A DNA stretch of 64,000 bases, from the NCBI GenBank assembly GCA_047630275.1, contig JBLHVN010000003.1, positions 496,001 through 560,000 on the forward strand. The letters are read 5' to 3'. This DNA comes from GCA-2720865 sp047630275 (GTDB lineage: Bacteria; Bdellovibrionota; Bacteriovoracia; Bacteriovoracales; Bacteriovoracaceae). Shown one piece after another: positions 42,349-50,780 of this stretch. The translations under genes and the position numbers were made by a program. The notes below the pieces were generated by a model, which saw only the letters and a program-made list of their open reading frames with translations, did not search any database and was not told the DNA's origin. Numbering within the stretch: the stretch's first letter is position 1; the number at the start of each line of letters is the position of its first letter.

Positions 42349-43686
42349 CTAATAATCCCAATCATCTTCCCAACCAAAGTCATCTTCATAACCATCGTTA
42401 GAGTTGTTATCGTAATCAGTTACGTAATCGTCATAATCATTATGACTACCAAAGTCATAATCATCATAGTCGTTTGATCCGTAGTCTTCAGTTTCATTAG
42501 CATCTGACCAGAAGTCATTTGAGTAGTCCCAATTGTAGTTGTAATTATTGTCTCTACTAAACCTCTCTGAACAGAAGTAACGGTAGTTAGACTCATACTG
42601 GTTCATACGATCTCTTACGTCTGAACACATGTCATACCCAACTGAACAAGAGTAAGAATGAAAAGTTCTCTCTGTTGTGTTGTTACGACCGTCAACTAGC
42701 TCGTAGTTACAGTTATCAGATTGTGAGTATCTATGACGGTAACCATTGTAGATGTAGTATGGGTACCCATCATGCCAATAGTAACCATTTGTTCTTTGGT
42801 GTCTTACACGAACCCAGCTATTCCAATAGATATGATTATAAGAAATTGAGTAGTGGTAATACATAGATCTTGCCCATCTATTGTGATGGTGAGCATTGTA
42901 TCTATAAGGAACATGCGAGTAGTGAGTGTAAGTTACACTTGGAAGCCACCAAAGTGGTCTATGAGCATGTCTTCTATGCCTTCTCCAACCCCAAGAAACA
43001 TCCCAAGTTGATCTTCTTACTGGTCTTCTATAACGAGGACGAGTAGGAACTGGGTGGCGTCTAGAGTAGTCAGGACGATTTGGTCTATGAGGACGGTTTA
43101 CATGACCGTTACCTGGTCTGTTAGGATGGTTTGGTCTGTTAACTCCACCGTTACCTGGTCTGTTAGGATGGTTTGGTCTGTTAACTCCACCGTTACCTGG
43201 TCTGTTAGGATGGTTTGGTCTGTTAACTCCGCCGTTTCCATTTCCTGGACGGTTAGGACGGTTTGGTCTATTAACTCCACCGTTTCCATTTCCTGGACGG
43301 TTAGGACGATTAACTCCGCCATTTCCATTTCCTGGTCTGTTAGGACGGTTTGGTCTATTAACTCCACCGTTTCCATTTCCTGGACGGTTAGGACGGTTTG
43401 GTCTGTTGACTCCACCATTTCCTGGTCTGTCAGGACGGTTAGGACGATTGACTCCGCCGTTTCCATTTCCTGGTCTGTTAGGACGATTCGGTCTGTTGAC
43501 TCCACCATTTCCTGGTCTGTTTGGACGATTAGGACGTGTTTGTCCTCCGCCGTTTCCACCGCGGTTACCACAGCCATTTGGCCGTCGACATTTTTCAACA
43601 GAGTCATCTGCTCTTGCACTTTCAAAGCTAAAGTCACCCATACATAGGGCCGCTAAAGCTAGAAGTGATACACTAAATAATTTCAT
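42349..43686 (-). CDS. Exported RPNRPGNGG-repeat protein
   Basis: A 445-residue exported protein. After a signal peptide and a short Cys-containing segment there are about 14 tandem copies of N-R-P-N-R-P-G-N-G-G-V (residues 45-200), then a His/Arg/Tyr-rich domain (about 205-350, with WYWHDGYPYYIYNGYRH and four cysteines) and a highly acidic Asp/Tyr/Asn tail. Basic repeats and an acidic end suggest polyelectrolyte self-association, perhaps at the cell surface. No family is known to me. GGGGAGAGAGACC precedes ATG, and a strong terminator follows. Confidence 0.75.
   Translation of the reverse strand: MKLFSVSLLALAALCMGDFSFESARADDSVEKCRRPNGCGNRGGNGGGQTRPNRPNRPGNGGVNRPNRPNRPGNGNGGVNRPNRPDRPGNGGVNRPNRPNRPGNGNGGVNRPNRPNRPGNGNGGVNRPNRPGNGNGGVNRPNRPNRPGNGNGGVNRPNHPNRPGNGGVNRPNHPNRPGNGGVNRPNHPNRPGNGHVNRPHRPNRPDYSRRHPVPTRPRYRRPVRRSTWDVSWGWRRHRRHAHRPLWWLPSVTYTHYSHVPYRYNAHHHNRWARSMYYHYSISYNHIYWNSWVRVRHQRTNGYYWHDGYPYYIYNGYRHRYSQSDNCNYELVDGRNNTTERTFHSYSCSVGYDMCSDVRDRMNQYESNYRYFCSERFSRDNNYNYNWDYSNDFWSDANETEDYGSNDYDDYDFGSHNDYDDYVTDYDNNSNDGYEDDFGWEDDWDY
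43075..43560 (-). repeat. Tandem repeat inside the exported repeat protein
   Basis: About 14 imperfect copies of a 27-36-bp unit coding for R-P-N-R-P-G-N-(G-N)-G-G-V-N. Copy length differs by 6-9 bp, so slippage should be common here. It also creates long false reading frames on the other strand and in other frames. Confidence 0.85.
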
Positions 43687-43794
43687 GGTCTCTCTCCCCT
43701 TTACGAAATTAAGATTGTTTTTGGCGCGTTATTTACTAACCTCTAAGAAATATCGTGCACTAGGCCTAGATGCAAAATAAAACTGCGTCATAGT

Positions 43795-44010
43795 TTGAGT
43801 GACGAAGAATCTTACAATTTTGATTCACTACTAGATCTTATTAAACTCAATGTTTTCGAAGAGATTGCGCATCGCGAAATAAAAAAAGAGGAAATTGATG
43901 ACATTATTTTTTTAGATGTGGTTCAAAATGACCCTTATTTAAGAGGGGTCAAAGCCTTCAAAGATGATGTTTTGTACTTTTCCTGTGAGCTTTTTAGCCT
44001 CAGCTTTTGA
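43795..44010 (+). CDS. Possible small acidic protein
   Basis: A 71-residue frame beginning at TTG 43795: DEESYNFDSLLDLIKLNVFEEIAHREIKKEEIDDIIFLDVVQNDPYLRGVKAF. The composition looks like a real helical protein. There is no good ribosome site, and the last 72 nt overlap the 3' end of the opposing GDPD gene. It may also be a remnant. No family recognised. Confidence 0.35.
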   Translation: MSDEESYNFDSLLDLIKLNVFEEIAHREIKKEEIDDIIFLDVVQNDPYLRGVKAFKDDVLYFSCELFSLSF

Positions 44011-44673
44011 GGTTATACACCAGGCAATGACGGGGATCTTAAAGAGAGAACTGGCCAAGCGAACCGTTGGGTACCAAAGGCAGTTTGATTCCATCCCAAT
44101 ATAATGAGGCCTAATAAGAAAGAGCATAAGAAAGCTTTTAAGAATGAACTTCTCTACAAAGGTCAATTTTGAATCACTATAACTACCAGAGAGAAAGCCG
44201 CGAGTGATCTGAGGAGCAAACCTCTTGAACCATAAAAGCGTATAAGGATTAAAAGATTGGATGCAATAAGGTCCATGATAAGACCTAAGCCTATTATAAA
44301 CCTGATGTTCTAAACGCCCATCGTGCTGAAGGCATTTGAGTTCGATAACTAAAGGTACTTGTCCATCAACTAAATCAAGTACGTCTTGAAGGGTGGGGAT
44401 CTTCTCCTCAGACCTGAGCAGTTTTAGATTCGCCACTTCTGAATAAGTCGCAACATAGATATCTTTATGATAGCCCGTCATCCTTTCAAAAGAATCATCA
44501 TGAAAGACAAGGGCAGTTCCATCAGAAATGATATGCACGTCTAGTTCAATGGGGAGATTCTTTTCGATGCAGGCCTTAAAGGACGCAAGAGAATTCTCCG
44601 GAGTGTTATCACCAAAATGATAACCCCTATGGGCAATTGGAAATCTTAAATACCAGTCACTTCCCCAGTTCAT
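43939..44673 (-). CDS. Glycerophosphodiester phosphodiesterase
   Basis: About 244 residues from ATG 44673, overlapping the DUF1338 gene by 17 nt; the frame runs longer but only this start precedes the domain neatly. GDPD motifs are IAHRGYHFGDNTPENSLASFKACI (His, Arg, Glu), IELDVHIISDGTALVFHDDSFERMTG (metal and second His) and LVIELKC. It cleaves glycerophosphodiesters to glycerol-3-phosphate and an alcohol. A hydrophobic insert near residue 175 may bind membrane. Confidence 0.85.
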   Translation of the reverse strand: MNWGSDWYLRFPIAHRGYHFGDNTPENSLASFKACIEKNLPIELDVHIISDGTALVFHDDSFERMTGYHKDIYVATYSEVANLKLLRSEEKIPTLQDVLDLVDGQVPLVIELKCLQHDGRLEHQVYNRLRSYHGPYCIQSFNPYTLLWFKRFAPQITRGFLSGSYSDSKLTFVEKFILKSFLMLFLIRPHYIGMESNCLWYPTVRLASSLFKIPVIAWCITSKAEAKKLTGKVQNIIFEGFDPS

Positions 44674-45457
44674 TTGTACTCTCAAAGATCTTATCGGCCG
44701 AAGCCGCAATAAATCCTTCGTAAAGCTCGCCGTTTTTATCTTCAAAACGCTCAGCAAATTCATAATAACAGGAAGGGACTTCCCTCATTCCTTCCTCAAA
44801 TTCTACCACGGACCTATCTGCCATAATAGAAGATTGCTGCAATAATTCTTCAGAGCTTCCCTTAATCTCTCCCCCAGATCCATTCAAGATAAAGCCTTTT
44901 TCTTTAAGAAACCCATTGAGCTTCTCTAAGCTTCGATAGTGATTAAGCTTATTGACCAAGATGGTAAAATGATTAGGTCTAAAGCCCCAAGCAGCTAACC
45001 AAGCCCCATACTCTGTTTGAGTGCTTAGGTATTCATAATCATCTATTGATAAGCTCCAGGTCTTCTCCAACTCAAAGAGCTGGCCGATAGAAGTCTTAGG
45101 AGGAATAGTTGAGATAAGTGCTTCTAAGATAGCTTTAGTTCTCTCATCCATCGCTTCTAGAAGAAGCTCACTTATAAAAACTTTTGGGAAACCCTTTTTT
45201 TCATAGTGATAGGCCTTTAGTTTCTTTTGAAAAAAGTCATACTCTCCTTTTTGTTCATAACCAAATGAGACAAAGAACTCTCCCATCTCTAAAGCGCTTA
45301 AGCCTTTAGCCTTAAAAGTCCTAAGGGCTATATGATCGTTGATAATCTCTTCCCCAGCATCTTTAAGGAGCTTATTGATCTTTAAAACGCTCGGAGTGTT
45401 TTCACAGTACTTTTGAAAAGCTCTTTCAAAGTAGTTTCTTAATTCTTGATCCCCCAT
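44657..45457 (-). CDS. DUF1338 (HglS/YdcJ-like) protein
   Basis: About 266 residues from ATG 45457, which overlaps the oxidoreductase stop (TAATG). NDHIALRTFKAKG, FGYEQKGEYDFFQKKLKAYHYEK, PKVFISELLLE and LNKLNHYRSLEKLN match DUF1338, the family of 2-oxoadipate dioxygenase/decarboxylase (HglS), an iron enzyme of lysine breakdown. It is shorter than HglS itself (about 460), as are many bacterial and plant-like members. With the FAD amine oxidase next door this suggests a lysine/pipecolate branch. Confidence 0.7.
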   Translation of the reverse strand: MGDQELRNYFERAFQKYCENTPSVLKINKLLKDAGEEIINDHIALRTFKAKGLSALEMGEFFVSFGYEQKGEYDFFQKKLKAYHYEKKGFPKVFISELLLEAMDERTKAILEALISTIPPKTSIGQLFELEKTWSLSIDDYEYLSTQTEYGAWLAAWGFRPNHFTILVNKLNHYRSLEKLNGFLKEKGFILNGSGGEIKGSSEELLQQSSIMADRSVVEFEEGMREVPSCYYEFAERFEDKNGELYEGFIAASADKIFESTNELGK

Positions 45458-46641
45458 TAACCAAGCCTTTTGGCCGAGATCCAAGCAGGCACAGGGCGGT
45501 CAAACATAGCATCCACCAAGGTCTTTCCTGCATTAAAAGCTAGCCCTACTCCATGGGCCGTAAAGCCCCCTACGAAATAGAGCTGCGGATCCGTTGGAAG
45601 GGCCCCCACCATAGGTTGCCCATCAACACTAAATCCCATGATTCCACTCCAGCGGTGAGTGATGGAAGCTTTTCTTACCGGGGGAATATGAGTTTGAAGG
45701 AATTCTTCAAGGGCCCTTTGAATGGTCTCTGTGGTCTGATCGCTATAGCCGGTTTCAACATCTTTTTGAAGCTGGCGAAAGCCCCCTATTAACAGCTCAC
45801 CTGTTGGAAGTTGTCTAAAGTAATCTAAGACAAAGTTGGCATAACAAGCAGCTTCCATAAAAAGAGGAACCTTCTCCGTCATTAGGATCTGCCCTCTTGT
45901 GGGAAAGATCTTATCTTTAAAGAAATCATCAAGCAGTGGTGAGTAACCATTGGTGGCGTAGACAACAATGGGGGCTTCGATTCTATTTTTCTTTGTATGA
46001 ACTACTTTGTTACCGTTATCAGTTTCTATTTTAGAGACTTCATGATTTTCAAAGAATTCGATATGATTGTTTTCATGCTGCTCTATCTTTGAGCGCATCA
46101 TCCTAAGCATCTTCAACGGATTCACTGTAGCGTCGTCAATATACTTAATCCCGCCGACAAAGCCTTCTGCTCCTAAGCGTTTTTTTATATCAGCTTCATC
46201 AACCTTTTCCACATTGATATCAAAGCTCTTCATAAGAACACTGGCTTCAGTTAGCTCCTTGAATTCCGTCTCTGTTGACGCTAATGAAAAAGACCCCTTA
46301 TGTTCAAAGAGAAGATCATTCTCAGAGCCCTTTATAATATGCTCTTTTAAAAGATTTAGATTCGTTTCACTAAAGCCCCAGATCAAGGCCGCTTCTTCTC
46401 GTCCATGTTTTTCAACTAGGCGGTTAAAGTGCTCAACGGAGCCGCAAGTAATAAAGCCAGCGTTTCTACCAGAGGCGCCGTCCCCTATTTCATACTTTTC
46501 AACTAAAGCTATCTCTAAAGTAGGGTCTTCTTGTTGCAACCAATAGGCAGTAGAGAGCCCGGCAAAGCCGCCCCCAATGATGACAATATCTTTTTGAACC
46601 CTATTATTTGATCCACTATCCTGCCAAAAAGAGACACTCAT
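45457..46641 (-). CDS. FAD-dependent amine/amino-acid oxidase (DAO family)
   Basis: A 394-residue DAO-family oxidase. It has a dinucleotide fold IVIIGGGFAGLSTAYWLQQ near residue 19, GDGASGRNAGFITCG (FAD), a mid Rossmann-like strand, and the C-terminal RWSGIMGFSVDGQPMVGALP with YFVGGFTAHGVGLAFNAGKTLVD. Closest in pattern to gamma-glutamylputrescine or L-pipecolate oxidases. It is coupled by overlap to the DUF1338 gene and follows a GNAT by 12 nt. Confidence 0.8.
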   Translation of the reverse strand: MSVSFWQDSGSNNRVQKDIVIIGGGFAGLSTAYWLQQEDPTLEIALVEKYEIGDGASGRNAGFITCGSVEHFNRLVEKHGREEAALIWGFSETNLNLLKEHIIKGSENDLLFEHKGSFSLASTETEFKELTEASVLMKSFDINVEKVDEADIKKRLGAEGFVGGIKYIDDATVNPLKMLRMMRSKIEQHENNHIEFFENHEVSKIETDNGNKVVHTKKNRIEAPIVVYATNGYSPLLDDFFKDKIFPTRGQILMTEKVPLFMEAACYANFVLDYFRQLPTGELLIGGFRQLQKDVETGYSDQTTETIQRALEEFLQTHIPPVRKASITHRWSGIMGFSVDGQPMVGALPTDPQLYFVGGFTAHGVGLAFNAGKTLVDAMFDRPVPAWISAKRLG

Positions 46642-46653
46642 ACTTACTCCGTT

Positions 46654-47196
46654 TCAAAGATACTTAATCATTTCAACACCAACACAGACGCATCTTGAAG
46701 GCTTACAGCGGATGCATTCATAAGGGATGTCGTACCAAAATCTTTCATGGTGAGCGACGGGCTCAAAGCCCATATTCTGTAAATAAATTTGAGAACTATT
46801 TCCGGGAGACTCAAGCCAAGAGTGACAAAGGATGCCCCGGGCCCCAAGGTCCTTTAAGACTTCGATGCTCTTATTGCTTAAGCTTTTTCCAATGCCCATC
46901 TTTTGAAACTCAGAGCTGACAAAGAGGCTCTTAAAATAAGCCATCTCACTTCTTTGAATCTTCCATTTCTCTGGAGTCACTTGGGTGTACTCTTCTAACC
47001 AATCCCCAGGGGCATGAGTTAGGCGAACGCCGGCGATTGTCTCCCCCACTCTTGCTACAAAGCTAGCGCCCTTTGAGCGCTCAACTATGCTTTTCATTTC
47101 AGGGCGCTTGTAATAATTCTTCCCGCTCCACTTATCAAAAAAGGTGATCACATCATCGATATCATCTTCACTAAGTGGGGAGAATAAGGGCTTCAT
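46654..47196 (-). CDS. GNAT-family acetyltransferase with Cys-rich tail
   Basis: A 180-residue GNAT with motif A KSLFVSSEFQKMGIGKSLSNKSIEVL and an IYLQNMGFEPVAHHERFW end. The last 25 residues contain four cysteines (CIRCKPSRCVC), an unusual tail that may bind metal. Start overlaps the yajQ stop by one base. Confidence 0.75.
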   Translation of the reverse strand: MKPLFSPLSEDDIDDVITFFDKWSGKNYYKRPEMKSIVERSKGASFVARVGETIAGVRLTHAPGDWLEEYTQVTPEKWKIQRSEMAYFKSLFVSSEFQKMGIGKSLSNKSIEVLKDLGARGILCHSWLESPGNSSQIYLQNMGFEPVAHHERFWYDIPYECIRCKPSRCVCVGVEMIKYL

Positions 47197-47684
47197 TAGC
47201 TTTTCATGTTTTCCATGCGAACTTCACAGTTTACATCATCATGATTTCTTATCAATTGAAAGGCCGCTTGAAGATCATCAATCTTCTTTCCAGTGAGTCG
47301 GATCTTTTCATCTAGATAAGCAGAAGTGACCTTCATGCCTGAGTTCTTGATGATCTTATTGATCTTCTTACCAAGCTCTTTATCGATTCCACTTTTAAAA
47401 AGGATGTTTTGTTTTAAGGATTGATTACCTGCAGGACTAACATCCCCTGGTTCAATGGCCTTTTGACCAAGCCCACGTTTGCCCATGTTCTTTCTAAAGA
47501 TCTCAAGGGCGGCGCCAATCTTATAATCATCAGGGGCCCTAAGTTCTATAAGCCCTTCTTTTAATTCAAAATCAATCTTCGCGCCTTTAAAGTCGTAGCG
47601 GCTTCCCACTTCTTTAACGGTAAGGGCGATGACGTTCTTAAGCTCCATAAGGTCGAGCTTTGAGACCAAGTCAAATGATGGCAT
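47196..47684 (-). CDS. yajQ: YajQ-family nucleotide-binding protein
   Basis: A 162-residue YajQ/DUF520 protein: MPSFDLVSKLDLMELKNVI, SRYDFKG, and IKNSGMKVTSAYLDEKIRLTGKKIDDLQAAF are near-invariant. Some members bind cyclic di-GMP. The ribosome site GAGGTG 4 nt before ATG is the 3' arm of a hairpin (47689-47719). Leads an operon with the GNAT, oxidase, DUF1338 and GDPD genes. Confidence 0.92.
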   Translation of the reverse strand: MPSFDLVSKLDLMELKNVIALTVKEVGSRYDFKGAKIDFELKEGLIELRAPDDYKIGAALEIFRKNMGKRGLGQKAIEPGDVSPAGNQSLKQNILFKSGIDKELGKKINKIIKNSGMKVTSAYLDEKIRLTGKKIDDLQAAFQLIRNHDDVNCEVRMENMKS

Positions 47685-47688
47685 GAGT

Positions 47689-47719
47689 CACCTCGTTAAT
47701 GCTGTTGTTTAACAAGGTG
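47689..47719 (-). promoter_or_regulatory. Hairpin covering the yajQ ribosome site
   Basis: On the minus strand, CACCTTGTTAA pairs with TTAACGAGGTG (10 of 11). The 3' arm contains the Shine-Dalgarno GAGGTG directly before ATG. If it folds in the leader it would block ribosome entry, and it could also end the gene upstream. Confidence 0.45.
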
Positions 47720-47752
47720 TAATTAGACTGAACTTAGAAGGTTTCGTCAACG

Positions 47753-48574
47753 TTACTGCAGCACAGAACCTGGGATATGCCCCGTAGAATTCATGTCATC
47801 CACTGCGCTTATAACGAATAATGGAATGTCTCCACCGTACTTTTCATCATCTAAGATCTTGGCGATCTTACGGAGTGAATCTTTTTGAAGCCTAAGAATC
47901 TCTCTTCTTCCCTGCTCATTAACTGATTCAGAAAGATTATAATAGAGGTTACTCTTAGGACCAGATTGCTGATCAGTTTTGATAAAGTTTGCTACTGACT
48001 GAAAGTTCTTAATAAAGAGCTTATGATCAAGGCTAAAGCCTACGATCTTGGCGTGGTAATGAACTTGTCCGCGCTCGATCTTCTCTTCTAGAAGGTCTTC
48101 TTTCTTAAGTGAATAGATCTTCTCTTCGCCAACAAGACCAAAGAGCTCTCTCACTTTTGATTGAGCAAGACCACATCTGTTGGCGGCCATTTTATAGATA
48201 AGATATGAAGTCTCATCAACAAGCACTTCATTTAATTTTTGGTTATAAACATAATCTAATTCTTCAGCTTCAAAGATTGAGAATCCTTCAGAGAGAACAT
48301 CTGCTAGTGGGCCTGGGTACATGGCCGCTAATTTTCTAATACAAGGCTCTTTATTAATTGTGCTTAAGATATCAACGACCGTCGTAAGAGTCGGCGCTGT
48401 CTTAACTTGACCGTGCATGATTCTTCTTAGAGTTGGTTCACTAACAGTACAACGTTTAGAGAGTCCATTAAGAGAGATACGTGAATGTTTATCAAGGTAG
48501 CCTCTAATCACAGCTTGAAGCTCTGAAATTACGGTTCTTTTTTCTGTACCTTGCTCAGTCATTATTTCTGACAT
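47753..48574 (-). CDS. HTH-domain protein, bdellovibrio-type regulator
   Basis: A 273-residue protein with an N-terminal XRE-like helix-turn-helix (LNGLSKRCTVSEPTLRRIMHGQVKTAPTLTTVVDIL) and a long helical C-terminal part that recalls TIGR02147 proteins (VRELFGLVGEEKIYSLKKEDLLEEKIERG, HLF-type region) without a firm match. GGGGGT precedes ATG 48574. The start overlaps the end of the GEGSGSG-repeat protein by 13 nt, so the pair is one operon. Confidence 0.6.
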   Translation of the reverse strand: MSEIMTEQGTEKRTVISELQAVIRGYLDKHSRISLNGLSKRCTVSEPTLRRIMHGQVKTAPTLTTVVDILSTINKEPCIRKLAAMYPGPLADVLSEGFSIFEAEELDYVYNQKLNEVLVDETSYLIYKMAANRCGLAQSKVRELFGLVGEEKIYSLKKEDLLEEKIERGQVHYHAKIVGFSLDHKLFIKNFQSVANFIKTDQQSGPKSNLYYNLSESVNEQGRREILRLQKDSLRKIAKILDDEKYGGDIPLFVISAVDDMNSTGHIPGSVLQ

Positions 48575-49530
48575 TTTACCCCCATAACACTTCTTGGTAT
48601 TAGTGATTCCCCAGTTAAATATCTCGCCATATGTGGACGCAGCCCTAACTGTCTTTCCACGAGATTTGGGTATATACGAAGAGAGGAAATTCTCTCTGGT
48701 GTTATATTTACTCTTGTTAGAACTCTTCCTGATCCAGATCCTTCACCACCTAGGCGACCAGAACCAGAACCTTCACCGCCAAGTTGATCAGCGCCAGAAC
48801 CTTCACCACCAAGGTGACCAGAACCAGATCCTTCACCACCAAGATGACCAGAGCCTGAGCCTTCGCCTCCAAGCATTCCAGAGCCTGAGCCTTCGCCGCC
48901 CATTCTAAAGAATTGCTCTTCGCTAAACCCGCCGCTTCCAATAACTTCTCCGGAGCGGCAATTTGGTGAATCATAATGAATCATGATTGATCTAAGGCGA
49001 TCTCCATCTTCTCCCCAGTTACCTTCAGAGGCCTGCTTTGGAGTGATGGTTTCATTAGTAATCGTTTTAATTCCCTGCTGATATAAAGCGCCGTAGAAAA
49101 GCTTCTCTTGAAGAGTGGCGATTCTTGTTACGCGAACTGGATGTGGATCAGCATTGAGCTCTTCCGCGCAGATGGGGAAGCTTCTTTTAGAGACATACTT
49201 ATCTCTATAGTAACGAACAAATTTTCTGTCGTTTCCAAGGTTCAATGTTTCTTTTAAGAACATATGACGACCAAGAACTTCACGAACGACGTACTCGTCT
49301 TCGCATTCTTCAACACTTTGGCGACCATTAGGACCAATTATGTCGCAAAAAACCCTTAGGGCCTTCTTCACAGACTTTGGTCTTATATAACCATTATCCA
49401 CACAGTGATTATCAACCCTAGTTTGCACATAGGTTCCGTCACCTGATTTGTAGATGATATAGTCGTCCCTACCAGCAAAGACAGAGGTACTTACAAGGCA
49501 TATCAATAAGAAGGTCTTTAAGTTTTTCAT
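48562..49530 (-). CDS. Exported protein with GGEGSGSG repeats
   Basis: About 322 residues. I chose ATG 49530 because it starts the signal peptide MKNLKTFLLICLVSTSVFAG; the frame reaches 49560 without a ribosome site. The mature part has several cysteines, a block of seven or eight tandem 10-residue repeats GGEGSGSG(H/R/M)L (about residues 208-275), and a C-terminal ISSLRIYPNLVERQLGLRPHMARYLTGESLIPRS. No family is recognised. It is operonic with the HTH gene, which could control it. Confidence 0.65.
   Translation of the reverse strand: MKNLKTFLLICLVSTSVFAGRDDYIIYKSGDGTYVQTRVDNHCVDNGYIRPKSVKKALRVFCDIIGPNGRQSVEECEDEYVVREVLGRHMFLKETLNLGNDRKFVRYYRDKYVSKRSFPICAEELNADPHPVRVTRIATLQEKLFYGALYQQGIKTITNETITPKQASEGNWGEDGDRLRSIMIHYDSPNCRSGEVIGSGGFSEEQFFRMGGEGSGSGMLGGEGSGSGHLGGEGSGSGHLGGEGSGADQLGGEGSGSGRLGGEGSGSGRVLTRVNITPERISSLRIYPNLVERQLGLRPHMARYLTGESLIPRSVMGVKCQK
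48731..48905 (-). repeat. 30-bp tandem repeats encoding GGEGSGSGxL
   Basis: About six to eight near-identical 30-bp copies on the minus strand. They produce open frames in other readings and are likely to vary in copy number. Confidence 0.8.
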
Positions 49531-49771
49531 GTCCTTATGTTGTAGTGTTTTTTGACGCATGGTTCAACTAACTGGGTAATTAGCCTGTAATTTTGTTCGT
49601 CGTGTCAGGATTCTAACAGTCCATGACGAACATAAGTCACTGAAATAACAGCAAGTATCTCAAGTATAATTATTGAAAAGAAGACGACTAAATAACGGAA
49701 AGTTAACAAAGCTCTGACAACGACTTATGAGTGAAATTCTATTCTTTATTTAACCAAGGTCCGGAGGACAA

Positions 49772-50038
49772 ATGCTTAAGTCTCTGTTGTTAGTCATTTT
49801 TTTAAGTATTTTAGTACTCGGTCCAAACTGGGCTTATTCGGGGGTCTCGACTCCAACACACTCTCCCTCTCAACTTGGGACCTCCGAAGCCAGCCCTAGC
49901 CCCTTGGGCTTTGATGATCTCGAAGCCGAAAGTAAAGGCTTAGGTTTATGGCGTTTGAAAATGAGAACGCACCATAAACTAAGCACACCCACCCCACGCC
50001 TTGCAAAAGGTCCTTCCCAAAACTCAATCCTAAAATAG
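49772..50038 (+). CDS. Small exported protein, overlapping the symporter gene
   Basis: An 88-residue protein with a good ribosome site (GGAGGACAA before ATG) and a signal peptide (MLKSLLLVIFLSILVLGPNWAYSG). A Ser/Thr/Pro-rich segment follows (STPTHSPSQLGTSEASPSPLG). Its last 143 nt lie antisense to the end of the symporter gene. The start region looks real; the overlap could mean the true gene ends elsewhere through a frame error, or that two genes share the strand pair. Confidence 0.5.
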   Translation: MLKSLLLVIFLSILVLGPNWAYSGVSTPTHSPSQLGTSEASPSPLGFDDLEAESKGLGLWRLKMRTHHKLSTPTPRLAKGPSQNSILK

Positions 50039-50771
50039 CAAAGGCCAAGGGGGCATTTTGTATTCCAACCTCTAGGGAGATGCTTCTGGCATCTTCCTTA
50101 GAGCACTTAAAGACTTTGGCCATAAAAAGCCCTCCTAACATTCCAAGGAAACATAAAAGGTAGATCGCTCCATAGGTTTTAATATTGCTAAGATCAATGG
50201 CGTTCTTTAATTTAGGAATCCAGATCCCCACCATAATAAGAATCATTAAATGCCCAAAGCGGTTGGCCCATAATTCAGCAAACCTTGCCTTTGATGAAAA
50301 CTTTAGCCTTAAGAGCATGCCTAAAACAATAGGAAAAAGTGAAGCTCCAAGGGCGCCGAACATCTTAGCAAAAGGAATCTGCACCCTTGCTGTTTCAAAA
50401 TCTAAGTAAAGCCATAACATGATGGGCATTAAGAGAACGGAGAGAAAGGTAGTCGTCACTGTAAGACAAACACTTAAAACGACATTTCCTTTTGAGAAGA
50501 AACTAAAGAGGTTTGAAGTAGACCCCCCAGGGGCGCAGCAAACCAAGATCAGGGCCAGACCTATTTCAAAGCTTAAGCCGAAGGTCTTATAGATTAGAAA
50601 GCCAAGTAACGGCATTAGGATAAATTGAGAGAGCACACCTACAAGATAACTCTTAGGCTGCTTTAGCTCTTCTTTGAAGTCTTTAAAGTTTAAAGAGCAG
50701 CCCACGGCAAACATCAAGCTAAAGATCATGATGCCCATAAGGGCCTGTTCAATTAAGGAAAATTCAGACAT
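49896..50771 (-). CDS. Bile acid:sodium symporter-family transporter (BASS)
   Basis: A 291-residue membrane protein with about ten helices. BASS-family features are QFILMPLLGFLIYK, LILVCCAPGGSTSNLFSFFSKGN (sodium-site loop), and the second crossing LEVGIQNAPLAFAILGLSFG. It imports organic anions with sodium. Substrate is unknown. It follows the di-haem protein gene by 9 nt on the same strand. Confidence 0.85.
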   Translation of the reverse strand: MSEFSLIEQALMGIMIFSLMFAVGCSLNFKDFKEELKQPKSYLVGVLSQFILMPLLGFLIYKTFGLSFEIGLALILVCCAPGGSTSNLFSFFSKGNVVLSVCLTVTTTFLSVLLMPIMLWLYLDFETARVQIPFAKMFGALGASLFPIVLGMLLRLKFSSKARFAELWANRFGHLMILIMVGIWIPKLKNAIDLSNIKTYGAIYLLCFLGMLGGLFMAKVFKCSKEDARSISLEVGIQNAPLAFAILGLSFGKDLLQGVGWVCLVYGAFSFSNAINLSLYFRLRDHQSPRG

Positions 50772-50780
50772 AGAAAAATT

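Noticed and set aside
43098..43560. Possible CRISPR array
   Set aside because: The regular repeats lie inside a coding sequence and have no unique spacers; they encode amino-acid repeats.
43054..43780. Long frames on the plus strand and in a second minus frame opposite the RPNRPGNGG repeats
   Set aside because: They are low-complexity translations of the repeat DNA (Trp-Ser-Val or Thr-Asp-Gln repeats) and not independent genes.
48594..48974. Frames overlapping the GGEGSGSG repeats
   Set aside because: They are shadows of the 30-bp repeats in other frames.
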